Part shown: piece by piece, positions 1-11,974 of the stretch
Layout of the letters: every line of letters starts with the position of its first letter
Numbering within the stretch: position 1 is the first letter of the stretch
Assembly (NCBI GenBank): GCA_016218825.1
Contig: JACRCV010000050.1
Location: 1 to 64,000 of the forward strand
Origin: Deltaproteobacteria bacterium
Lineage (GTDB): Bacteria; Myxococcota; XYA12-FULL-58-9
Length of the DNA stretch: 64,000 nucleotides
Direction: 5' to 3'
Notes under the pieces: model-generated
What the model was told of the DNA's origin: nothing
Seen by the model: the letters and a program-made list of their open reading frames with translations, nothing else
Database searches by the model: none
Program-made: the position numbers and the translations under genes

Positions 1-162
1 CGTCGTCGACACGATGCTCAACACCGAACAGGGGACGCTGGGGAGAGGTGGGTCGGAACATGCACGCCATACACCAACTTGGCGGCGATGGATCTTTTTG
101 AGGCGGGAGCGGGAGGGGTTTTTACGGGCGAATCAATCTTGGAGGAGTACGTAAACGACTGA
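1..162 (+). other. Open frame entering from the window edge, unrecognised
   Basis: Frame 1 is open from the window edge to a TGA at 160-162. Its 53 codons end in a stretch rich in Ala, Gly and Glu (AAMDLFEAGAGGVFTGES). I do not recognise it. It could be the end of a gene lying to the left, or chance in degraded DNA, because the next 240 bases hold only a recombinase remnant. Bases 163-203 show nothing. Confidence 0.2.
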
Positions 163-203
163 CCGCCTTTCTTTCTCGGGAACCCGGGCGCATCGGAACA
201 TCA

Positions 204-299
204 TCAGTAGTTCACGCCATACGCAGCGCTCTTGTCGAGCGCCTTGCGGCGCCGATCGTATAAGGTGGTGGTCGTCACGCTCGCATGCCCTCGCGCACG
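204..299 (-). pseudogene. C-terminal remnant of a tyrosine recombinase
   Basis: The minus strand reads GHASVTTTTLYDRR and then a short tail to a TGA at 204-206. This matches the end of phage/integron-type tyrosine recombinases, where a conserved G-H-A-S is followed by T-T-x-x-Y-D-R and the Tyr is the DNA-cleaving nucleophile. The Arg and His/Arg boxes that should lie about 100-150 residues upstream are missing, because the frame is AT-rich unrelated sequence beyond about 299. It is therefore a broken remnant with no activity. It lies beside two toxin-antitoxin modules, as expected for a decayed integrative element. The motif match is clear by eye but short. Confidence 0.6.
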
Positions 300-348
300 G
301 TCAAGACAGATGGCTCTTCTGGCGATGAACCAACAATAAACACAACGG

Positions 349-407
349 TCATTAACTTTTATTGGCTTTGGTCCGCTATCGAGTGTAAAATAAACGATCG
401 TTAATGA
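349..407 (+). promoter_or_regulatory. Promoter and operator candidates for hipBA
   Basis: This is an AT-rich island in GC-rich DNA. TTGGCT (362-367) and TAAAAT (386-391) are spaced 18 bp, a good sigma-70-like pair. A perfect 10-bp palindrome AACGATCGTT (393-402) sits just downstream of the -10 and against the hipB ATG (404). TCATTAAC (349-356) and GTTAATGA (400-407) form a second, widely spaced inverted repeat. HipB-type antitoxins repress their own operon by binding palindromes, so these are plausible sites. The predicted transcript start leaves almost no leader and no Shine-Dalgarno, suggesting leaderless translation. Confidence 0.5.
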
Positions 408-709
408 TTGAAGCAAAGCCAACAGCGTCTGCATCCTACGGGCTCCCCGACTCCGCTGCTCTGGGGATCCTGATCCGTTCCGTCCGCGTCGCCGCCGGCC
501 TCACGCAACACGACGCGGCCGAGCTTTGCGGCGTGAGCGCTCCCTTCCTGAACGGCGTCGAGCGGGGAAAGCCGACCGCGCAGATTGGCCACGTCCTCCA
601 GGTGTGCGCCGCACTCGGCATCCGACTCGAGGCTCGAGGACCGGCCCCCCTCCCCGCTGACCTGAGTACTGCTCCCAGACGAAAGCCGCGCCGACGGAAG
701 CCACGATGA
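404..709 (+). CDS. hipB: HipB-like helix-turn-helix antitoxin
   Basis: This 101-residue protein has an Xre-type helix-turn-helix at about residues 20-75 (LTQHDAAELCGVSAPFLNGVERGK is the core helix pair). A strongly basic tail (PRRKPRRRKPR) follows. In HipBA systems the antitoxin binds the HipA kinase and represses the operon as a dimer. Its stop overlaps the next start (ATGA at 706-709), giving translational coupling. The ATG at 404 has no Shine-Dalgarno and abuts a palindrome; no better start is present before the HTH. The assignment rests on the HTH plus the adjacent hipA-type gene. Confidence 0.85.
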   Translation: MIEAKPTASASYGLPDSAALGILIRSVRVAAGLTQHDAAELCGVSAPFLNGVERGKPTAQIGHVLQVCAALGIRLEARGPAPLPADLSTAPRRKPRRRKPR

Positions 710-1947
710 CCGAGGCGCTCACCGTTTGGGTCGAAGGCCGGACGGTCGGAGAGCTGTCGACCACCGAGGGCGCCTGGCGCTTCGAGTACAGCCCACAGTG
801 GCTCGCCGACGGTGACGCCTTCTCGCTGTCGCCGCACCTCCTGCTACGAGCCAGACCGTTTGTCGATGGCGCTGACGACCGCAGGGTCCAGTGGTTCTTC
901 GACAACCTGCTCCCCGAGGGCGGCATCCGCAGCGCGCTGGCTGCCTACGCCGGGCTGTCAGAGAAGGACTCGTTCGGCCTGCTCGCGCGCTTCGGCGAAG
1001 AAAGCGCCGGAGCGCTCACGCTCTTGCCAAGAGGCGCCCCCTACCCGGCTCCCGGAGGCTACGACCCTCTGCCGCACGACGAGCTGCGTCGGCTCATCGC
1101 CGAGCTCCCATCCGTCCCGCTGCTCGCAGCAAGTGGCCGCGCCAAAATGAGCCTCGCGGGCGCGCAGCACAAGCTCGGGCTTCATCGCATCGGCTCAGAC
1201 CTGCTGCTCCCACGCCAAGCCGCATCGTCGGTGATCATCAAACCGGATCACGCTTTGCCCGAACGCTATCCTTTCGCGCCCGCAAACGAGCACTTCTCGA
1301 TGACCGTCGCCCGCGAGGTCGGACTGCCCGCGCCCGATACCGCACTGCTCCACCTCCCCGAGCCCGTCTACGTGGTGCGTCGGTACGACCGGAGGGTCGA
1401 AGGTGGCACGGTTCGGCGGCTGCACCAGATCGACCTGTGCCAGGTTCTCAACAAATGGCCGGGGTACAAATATGAAGGTGAAGGCGGCGTGACCTTCATC
1501 GAGGCCTTCCGCGCCCTCGACAACACTCGACAGCCTGCGGTCGCGCGCAACCAACTCCTCCGATGGCTCATCTTCAACTTCGTCATCGGCAACTCCGACG
1601 CGCACGCCAAGAACGTCTCCTTCATGGTCGGACCGAGCGGCATTGACCTCGCTCCCGTTTATGACCTTCTCTGCGGCAAAGCCTACGGCGACGACTACCT
1701 AGCCATGAGCATCGGCGAGCAAAACCGATACGGCCATGTCTCTCGAGACGACTGGGACGCCCTCGCGAGCTCGATCCGGATGCGCCCGGCGTTCGTGAAC
1801 CAACTCCGGGAGGAGCTCGCCAAGACGATGCCAGCTGCGGCCCGACGGACTCTCGCAAGGCCGGAGTTTCTACCGGAGGAGCGACGCTTCCTGGAAGGTG
1901 TCGTCGCCATCATCGACGAGCACGCGACAGCGACTGCGGCGGAGTAG
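706..1947 (+). CDS. hipA: HipA-like serine/threonine kinase toxin
   Basis: This 413-residue protein is of the usual length for HipA. HipA phosphorylates a translation factor or tRNA synthetase (GltX in E. coli) and induces dormancy. The N-terminal subdomain (1-100) carries the usual WFFDNLLPEG segment. The ATP-binding loop follows at about 148-158 (SLAGAQHKLGL), then IIKPD and an NEHFSM helix. The catalytic loop GNSDAHAKN is at 295-303 and the metal-binding Asp segment DLAPVYD at 314-320. All core kinase residues are present, so it should be active. It is co-translated with the upstream HTH antitoxin. The target cannot be deduced. Confidence 0.9.
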   Translation: MTEALTVWVEGRTVGELSTTEGAWRFEYSPQWLADGDAFSLSPHLLLRARPFVDGADDRRVQWFFDNLLPEGGIRSALAAYAGLSEKDSFGLLARFGEESAGALTLLPRGAPYPAPGGYDPLPHDELRRLIAELPSVPLLAASGRAKMSLAGAQHKLGLHRIGSDLLLPRQAASSVIIKPDHALPERYPFAPANEHFSMTVAREVGLPAPDTALLHLPEPVYVVRRYDRRVEGGTVRRLHQIDLCQVLNKWPGYKYEGEGGVTFIEAFRALDNTRQPAVARNQLLRWLIFNFVIGNSDAHAKNVSFMVGPSGIDLAPVYDLLCGKAYGDDYLAMSIGEQNRYGHVSRDDWDALASSIRMRPAFVNQLREELAKTMPAAARRTLARPEFLPEERRFLEGVVAIIDEHATATAAE

Positions 1948-2032
1948 ACGACTCCGCGCCCGACTCGTCACCCGAGATGCGAGCCCACCCGCCGCATTGT
2001 CTCACTAGCGGGACTCGATCCGCGCAGCCCAA

Positions 2033-2302
2033 TCAGCGCTCGTAGACGTCCTTTCGGTGCCCGATCTTGACGATGACAACGACGTCCGGCGGCTCGATCG
2101 TGTAGACAACCCGCCAATCCTCGACGCGCAGCCGCCGCGCGCCCTTCAGGCTGTATCGCAACGGCTTGCCGAACTCGATCGGATGGGCGGCAAGCTTCTG
2201 TTCGATCGCCTTCTTGATGCGGTTGCGAACGTCCTTCGAGAGCCTGGGGATGTCCTCCCGAACGACGCTTTTCAGATACTCGATTCGATAGTTCACGCCC
2301 AC
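2033..2302 (-). CDS. RelE/ParE-superfamily toxin
   Basis: This 89-residue protein shows the RelE-type pattern: an N-terminal Y-R-I-E-Y-x-K strand, a basic helix pair, then GKPLRYSLKGARRLRVEDWRVVY and a terminal IGHRKDVY. RelE toxins cleave mRNA on the ribosome using basic and Tyr residues, while ParE members poison gyrase; the GHR-x-x-VY ending fits the RelE side. The GTG start at 2302 lies inside the antitoxin gene (10-nt overlap), so the two are translationally coupled. Regulation is probably through the operator at 2535-2554. The family call is firm; the biochemical target is inference. Confidence 0.88.
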   Translation of the reverse strand: MGVNYRIEYLKSVVREDIPRLSKDVRNRIKKAIEQKLAAHPIEFGKPLRYSLKGARRLRVEDWRVVYTIEPPDVVVIVKIGHRKDVYER

Positions 2303-2514
2303 GCCTTTTCGTGCGAGACGCGCTTCTGCCTTTGACTCAGGCGCTCGTCGGCGATGCGCGAGAAGTAGACGTCCTCCTGATACTCCAGAGCCTCTTCGAT
2401 GAGACTCAAGCCCACTCCTGCCACCGACTGGTCCCGCTCACCGGACAAGCGTACGAGCGCCTCATAAGTCCGATCATCGACGGTGATGTTGATCCGCTTT
2501 TTTGCCGTGGGCAT
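2293..2514 (-). CDS. Ribbon-helix-helix antitoxin
   Basis: This 73-residue protein begins AKKRINITVDDRTYEALVRLSG, a ribbon-helix-helix strand and first helix, and ends in a helical acidic/basic tail (EDVYFSRIADERL) that would wrap the toxin. It should neutralise the RelE-type protein and repress the operon as a dimer. I chose the ATG at 2514 because GGAGG lies 8 nt upstream; a TTG at 2529 would remove that spacing. Its stop overlaps the toxin GTG. The classification rests on fold pattern and gene order. Confidence 0.85.
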   Translation of the reverse strand: MPTAKKRINITVDDRTYEALVRLSGERDQSVAGVGLSLIEEALEYQEDVYFSRIADERLSQRQKRVSHEKAWA

Positions 2515-2534
2515 GTTTGTCGCCTCCAATCAAG

Positions 2535-2554
2535 GTGTAACACCGGTGTATCAC
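2535..2554. promoter_or_regulatory. Operator palindrome of the RelE-type module
   Basis: GTGTAACACC/GGTGTATCAC is an inverted repeat matching at 8 of 10 positions around ACACCGGTGT. It lies 21 bp upstream of the antitoxin ATG. Ribbon-helix-helix antitoxins bind such sites to autoregulate, so this is the likely operator. No convincing -35/-10 pair is visible around it. Confidence 0.5.
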
Positions 2555-2683
2555 TTCGGTCAACCTGATGTTGCGTGTTGAAGGACACGACCGCGGGTGA
2601 TTGGCGAGATCTGTCACGCCTACGGCGTCCCGGCGCCGCGCTGGCCGTGGCTCCGACCGCCGGCCCGGGATAGGATGAGGCCG

Positions 2684-5026
2684 ATGAGCACGCAAGAGCC
2701 GCCGCTCCCGTACCTCGCTATGGCCGGCCTCGCCCTGCTCGCGGCGGCGTGTGGGCCGGACCTGCACCTGCCGGCGGGGACCACCATCCGCTGCGCGCGC
2801 TCCGCCGAGTGCCCGCAGCCCCTCGCCTGCGATCCGAAGATCCTCCGCTGTGTCAAGCCGGACGCGATCATCGCCGACAACGAGGCGCCCCGGCTGTTGT
2901 CGGCAGCCGCGCTCGACGAGAGCGTCATCCGCAGCGTCTTCAGCGAGGCCCTCGAGGAAGCGTCGGCCGTCGACCTCGGTTGCTACCGACTCGTCGACGG
3001 TGCGACGATGCTCGTGGTCGCGCTCGAGCGGGCCGCGTTCGAGACCCCCGACAATCTCCAGGTCGTCATCCTCGAGAGCGCGCGGCAACGGCCTGGCGCC
3101 CCTTACGAGCTCACCGCCACCTGCGTCGAGGATCTCGGCCACAACCCGGTCGACCCCGACCACCAGACGGTCGTCTTCCAGGCGCAGCTCCCCGACACCG
3201 AGGCGCCGATGGTGCTCACCCCCACCGACGGCCAGTTGGTCGTGCGCGCCGATCACGTCGTCACCCTCGGCTGGACGCCGCGGCGACTGGCGACGAGCTA
3301 CGAGGTCGAGGTATTCGCGGACGAGGCGCTGACGACGCCGCTTCCGGGCTTCTCCTGGCCGTACGTGACCGCCGAGACGAGCTGGGCCATGCCGCTTCTT
3401 GCCGACGACACCGCCGAGCGGACGTACTGGTGGCGCGTGCGCGCCGACGTCTCCGAGCCCGGGAGCCACAGCCCGGTGGCTCGCTTCGGCCTCGTTGACG
3501 ACACGATCTACGTCGATGCTGACGCGGCGGCTGCACTGCCGGCGAGCGCTGCGATGGGCACCCGGAACCGCCCGCTGGCCTCGATCGGCGTGGCGCTCGC
3601 TTATGCCGCGATCCGCCCGGACGCCATTGCCGCCGTCAAGGTGGCGCGCCGCGCGGCTGACGCCGCGTACTACGGGTCGGTCACCGTCGTGCCGGGCGTG
3701 AGCCTCTTGGGCGGCTACGCCGGCGATTTCGAGAGCCGCGACGTGACCACGGGGCGCACGCGCGTCTCCGGCAGCGGCATCGCCACGGTCGCCGCCGTCG
3801 CCGTGACCATGGACGCGCCAGTGGTGATCGAGGGGTTCACCTTCGACTCGGGCGCGGTGGGCAACAACGTCGGCATGCAGGTCGCCGGCTGCGACTCAGG
3901 ACTCACCGTAGCCTCCTGCACCATTACCGGCGGTGACGACACGCGCGAGTCCTTCGGCGTCCTCCTCGTGGCCTCCGGCGCGACCGCTGGAGCAGGGCCG
4001 CTCTTCGAGAACGTCGTCATCAGCGCCGGTCGCGTAGACGACCCGCTGTTCGGCCAGCTGACCGCCGGGGTGTTCGTAGATGATTCCAGTCCTACGTTTC
4101 GCGACGCGAGCGTGACCAGTGGACCGACGATCGGAAACGAGAGCTTGGGGGTCCAGTGCAAGTCAGGTCAGCCGACGTTTCTGACGAGCCAGATCTCCGG
4201 GGGCGACGGTGGCAATGCCGCCACATCTATTGGACTGGGTGTGTTCGGACTCTGTCATGCCCGGTTACACAGGAGCCTGGTGGTCGGAGGCACGGTGAAC
4301 GGCGGCATGAGCGTCGCCGTCTACAATTACCGGGGGGGCCTCGCGGCGACGAGCAGCATCTTCATCGCCGGCGACGCGGGCCCCGGTGGCATCGCCCACG
4401 CTTTACGCTGGCAAACCAGCGCCACGCCGAGCCACATCACCAACTGCACGCTCGTCGGTCCCTCGCGTGGAGCCTACCTGCCGTGCGCGCTGCTACGCGA
4501 GACCGGAGCCGGCGGCTACCTGCTCAGCGTCACCAACTCCATCCTGCTCACGAACGGGACCATGGGCATGTGCGAATCGACGCCCGCGGCGACCATCGGC
4601 TCTTTCGAGAACAACCTACTGACCGGGTCGAGCGAGCTCTTCGCCGAAAAAGTGACTTCGGGTGGCAACTGCTCCCGGTCGACCGTGCACGACTGCTATT
4701 CGCTCGAGGCCGACCTCAACGACCACGGGCTCATCTGCAAGAACGGCTTCGTGGCCGGCGCGGACACGGCGAGCGGCAATCTCGGCATCGAAACCGTCGC
4801 CGACGTCGCCGCCGTGCAGCTCGCCGACGCCGCGGCGGGCGACTACCACCTCACCGCCGCCACGCCCGCCGCGATCAAGACCGGCGGCAAGAACGTCGGC
4901 CCGGGGGTCACGACCTGCGGCGACCAGCTCGACCTCACCTGCGGCGACGTCAGCGAGGACTACGACGGCAACCCGCGGCCGGGCGCGGACGGTCTGTTCG
5001 CCATCGGCGCCTTCGAGCCGCCCTGA
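2684..5026 (+). CDS. Lipoprotein with Cys-rich head and right-handed beta-helix
   Basis: This 780-residue predicted surface protein starts at ATG 2684; an ATG at 2675 is also possible. The signal peptide ends in a lipobox, LAAAC. Next comes a Cys module (C-x5-C-x5-C-x5-C at about 32-50) typical of myxobacterial lipoproteins. An Ig-like region around DTEAP and a fibronectin-like segment follow (about 180-275). A long region from IYVDADA opens with the ADAAAALP/GTRNRPLASIG pattern of choice-of-anchor or DUF1565-type beta-helices and contains repeated short strands typical of pectate-lyase-like folds. No catalytic residues are recognisable. It is probably a structural or adhesive exoprotein. The gene is monocistronic. 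Confidence 0.7.
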   Translation: MSTQEPPLPYLAMAGLALLAAACGPDLHLPAGTTIRCARSAECPQPLACDPKILRCVKPDAIIADNEAPRLLSAAALDESVIRSVFSEALEEASAVDLGCYRLVDGATMLVVALERAAFETPDNLQVVILESARQRPGAPYELTATCVEDLGHNPVDPDHQTVVFQAQLPDTEAPMVLTPTDGQLVVRADHVVTLGWTPRRLATSYEVEVFADEALTTPLPGFSWPYVTAETSWAMPLLADDTAERTYWWRVRADVSEPGSHSPVARFGLVDDTIYVDADAAAALPASAAMGTRNRPLASIGVALAYAAIRPDAIAAVKVARRAADAAYYGSVTVVPGVSLLGGYAGDFESRDVTTGRTRVSGSGIATVAAVAVTMDAPVVIEGFTFDSGAVGNNVGMQVAGCDSGLTVASCTITGGDDTRESFGVLLVASGATAGAGPLFENVVISAGRVDDPLFGQLTAGVFVDDSSPTFRDASVTSGPTIGNESLGVQCKSGQPTFLTSQISGGDGGNAATSIGLGVFGLCHARLHRSLVVGGTVNGGMSVAVYNYRGGLAATSSIFIAGDAGPGGIAHALRWQTSATPSHITNCTLVGPSRGAYLPCALLRETGAGGYLLSVTNSILLTNGTMGMCESTPAATIGSFENNLLTGSSELFAEKVTSGGNCSRSTVHDCYSLEADLNDHGLICKNGFVAGADTASGNLGIETVADVAAVQLADAAAGDYHLTAATPAAIKTGGKNVGPGVTTCGDQLDLTCGDVSEDYDGNPRPGADGLFAIGAFEPP

Positions 5027-5033
5027 GGCCTGA

Positions 5034-5195
5034 CGCGTATTCCCGGTAGCCTTGGCCCGCGGCAAGCGGCTGTTCGCCTCGGGCACGATCCCCACCGCCT
5101 ACGAGCTCACCGGCTCGCGCACCACGAGTCGCGGGGTAGTCATCAGCACCGTGAGGCGGGTTGGGCGGCCGACCTACGGCACGATCGGGGAGTGA
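5034..5195 (+). pseudogene. C-terminal fossil of a RibD-C/dihydrofolate-reductase-like protein
   Basis: Right after the beta-helix gene, this frame reads ARGKRLFASGT, then PTAYELTGSRTTSRGVVIST and a GRPTYG ending before TGA at 5193-5195. This is the characteristic end of the RibD-C/dihydrofolate-reductase-like family, which has a G-x-G-K-R-L-F turn, a T-S-x-G-V-V strand and a P-x-Y-G tail. A TGA at 5031-5033 closes the frame upstream and the nucleotide-binding N-terminal domain is absent, so only about 50 residues survive. I assign a degraded gene; recognition is by motif only. Confidence 0.6.
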
Positions 5196-5222
5196 GGCCG
5201 GCCGAATGCGTCGGGCGCTGCG

Positions 5223-5327
5223 CGCGTCGACGACCTTGCGATCCACGCGGCAATCGCGCGCGACCGCCGAAGTGTTGCGCACCGACCCCTGGGAGATGGA
5301 GGCGGCCTCGAGGAACCTGGAGGCTTT
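5223..5327 (-). pseudogene. Fragment of a DUF4143-type AAA ATPase
   Basis: The minus strand encodes RFLEAASISQGSVRNTSAV followed by ARDCRVDRKVV. This matches the helical segment of AAA/DUF4143 ATPases in which F-L-E-x-A-A precedes a helix-turn-helix-like A-R-x-C-x-V-x-x-K-T-V. The P-loop region and the rest of the DUF4143 domain are absent, and the reading frame around it shows no further homology. It is a fossil about 35 residues long lying next to another gene remnant in the same intergenic gap. Confidence 0.5.
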
Positions 5328-5377
5328 GACTCCATCGGACCGCGCGTGCATAGAACCGGCACCTGGAGGATGTCGCG

Positions 5378-6434
5378 GTGTACGAGCTGTCCACCTTGGG
5401 CTTTGGCCCGTTCTTCGCGGAGCAACTGCGGAGCTGGAAGATCACCGGAGCCATCCCCGCCAGGATCGCCGCCGAGCACCGTGACGCCTACGAGGTCTGG
5501 TCCGGCGCGGGCGCCGGACAAGCGCAGCTCGCCGGACGCCTGCGTCTCGATCTCGAGGAGGCCGGGCTCCCCGGCGTCGGCGACTGGGTCGCTCTCAAGG
5601 CGCCACCGCGGCCCGATCACACCACCGTCATCGACCGCGTGTTCGCGCGGCGCACCGTCTTCGTCCGCGGCGCCGCCGGTCACCAGGCGCGCGCCCAGGT
5701 CGTCGCCGCCAACGTGGATCTGGTGTTCGCCGTTTGCGGCTTGGACGCCGACTTCAATGTTCGCCGGATCGAGCGCTACCTCGCCCGCATCTTTGCGAGC
5801 GGTGCCCAGCCCGCGGTGATCCTCAACAAGGCCGACATCTGCGAGGACCGCGCGGCGCGCGTCCTCGAGGTCGAGCGCCACTGCCCGGGCGTTCCGGTCC
5901 ACGAGACCAGCGCTCTGCACGCCGAGGGCCTCGCGGCAATTCGCGCCGGCATCGGCGAAGGCGTGACGGCGGCCTTTGTCGGCTCCTCGGGCGCCGGCAA
6001 GTCGACGCTCGTCAATGCCCTGCTCGGCGAGGAACGGATGGCCACCGGCGAGGTCCGGGCGCACGACGCACGCGGTCGTCACGTCACGAGTCACCGCCAG
6101 CTGGTGCTGCTGCCCGGAGGCGGACTGGTGCTCGACACCCCCGGCATGCGAGAGCTGCAGCTCTTCGACGAGCAAGGTCTCGATGCGGTCTTCGAAGACA
6201 TCGCCGCCGTTGCGGCGCGCTGTCACTTCAAAGATTGCGGCCACGACTCCGAGCCGGGCTGCGCCGTGCGGGCCGCCGTCGCCGCGGGCGAGATCGCGGC
6301 GGAGCGCCTCGAGCACTACCGGAAGCTCGAAAAAGAGGCGCGGGCCTACGAACGACGTCACGACGCGCGATTGCGGCGACAGTCGGAGCGCGTCTGGGGC
6401 CAGCTCCACGATGAGGCCGCGCGCCTGCGGCGCT

Positions 6435-6451
<17 letters not shown>
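5378..6451 (+). CDS. rsgA: Ribosome small-subunit-dependent GTPase A
   Basis: This 357-residue circularly permuted GTPase helps late 30S subunit maturation. An N-terminal OB-like domain (about 1-110, with GDWVAL) precedes the permuted G motifs: G4 NKAD at 150-153, G1 GSSGAGKST at 202-210 and G3 DTPG at 253-256. The C-terminal zinc motif is C282-x4-C287-x-H289-x5-C295, exactly the RsgA/YjeQ arrangement. A basic helical tail ends the protein. All functional residues are intact. Its 3' end overlaps the end of the convergent surface-protein gene by 17 nt. The GTG further upstream and the ATG at 5346 are less likely starts. Confidence 0.96.
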
Positions 6452-10940
<4,489 letters not shown>

Positions 10941-11566
10941 GCGCAACCTCCTCTTCTGCGGACCCAAGCGAGACAACTCGTGATCGTAGCACGTCGGTCC
11001 CGACATCTCACGTGACCGTTCACGGGGGACCGCCCGCCGCGAGAAGATCCTCGGCGAAAACAAGGCGTTGTGGCGCGGTTCGGCGTCTCCCGTGAGCCCC
11101 ACGCTCAGGACCGGCAAAGCCGGACCGCGCAGGCCGCTGTCCACCGCCCGCAGACCGGTGTCGGTACAGGCGGCGCCCAAGAACAGCAGCGCGGCGCCGA
11201 GCGGCAGGCGCGACGTCGTCGGGGGGGGACGGCAGCGGCACGTGGCCTCCTTCAGATCGACCAGGTCACGCTTTGCCGGCGGCGGGGGGTCGGCACCTCA
11301 GGGGGCGGGTGTAACCTTCGCGTGTACTCCATATGAGGACAAGCCAGGGACCGCGCGGATCCACGCCGCGGCTGGACGCGACGGCGGGGTTACAGTAGCG
11401 TTCCGCGGTCTTCTTGGATGCGGGAGGTTCCGGGCGGGCGCACCGCGATCAACCGCGGCACACGCGACAAACACCATGAGGGGGCCTGGCCCGGGCGCGA
11501 CCACGCACACCGGTATCGGCGCCGCGGGCTTCTAGACCAGTGGACCTTCCTCGGTAGCAGGTACCC
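10941..11566. other. 626-bp intergenic region with a G8 tract and a broken lipoprotein-like frame
   Basis: Minus-strand GGAGG and a GTG at 11239-11241 open a frame that runs into a G8 tract (11221-11228; C8 on the coding strand). Skipping one base there joins it to LPLGAALLFLGAACTDTG, a convincing lipoprotein signal with lipobox, which continues in frame into the FG-GAP gene. As written, the signal has only a TTG start. It may be a frameshifted gene, a phase-variable leader or a sequencing slip. From 11,300 to 11,566 I see no gene or clear promoter. Confidence 0.4.
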
Positions 11567-11974
11567 ATGCAGCTCACGGACTATCACGCCATGTACCTCG
11601 CGCACGAGCTGATGCTCGCTGAAGCCGCCTGCAAGCTCGAGGGCTTTACCTACGCGCCAAGCGACGTGGTGTACTGGCAACACGGGCGATCCACCGAGCG
11701 CGACTTCATCTATGTCACCACGCAGCACTTGAGCCACGAGCAGCTCCAGCAGCTCAGTGACGAGGTCGGGCCGGAGCGCTCGCTGCTCGTCCTGTGCTCG
11801 GCGTTCCGCGGCAAGGCGGAATTCCCGAACCTCACGGTCAAAAAGATCCCCAAGGCCGTGCTCGAACGATGCGAGTGGGGCCACGACGACTACAGCCTGC
11901 GCGTCGAGAACCTGCCCAAGGCGCCGCCCAAGAAGGGGCAGCAGTCTCTCTTCGGCAATGGTGAGCCGCAGTGA
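11567..11974 (+). pseudogene. Fused remnant: helicase N-terminus joined to type III Mod methyltransferase C-terminus
   Basis: The 135-codon frame begins QLTDYHAMYLAHEL, the usual first residues of SNF2/DEAD helicases of defence loci, and then switches within a few residues. From about residue 17 (EAACKLEGFTYAPSDVVYWQ) to the end it matches the C-terminus of type III Mod-like site-specific DNA methyltransferases, including RDFIYVTTQ and CEWGHDDYSLRVENL. The helicase motor and the methyltransferase catalytic motifs (D/N-P-P-Y, F-x-G-x-G) are missing. An in-frame deletion between two genes is the simplest cause. The product cannot methylate. The stop overlaps the rhuM GTG, as in an intact operon. 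Confidence 0.65.

Noticed and set aside
2010-2030. T-arm-like sequence GGATCGAGTCC suggesting a tRNA on the minus strand
   Set aside because: No acceptor stem, anticodon arm or D-arm could be paired around it.
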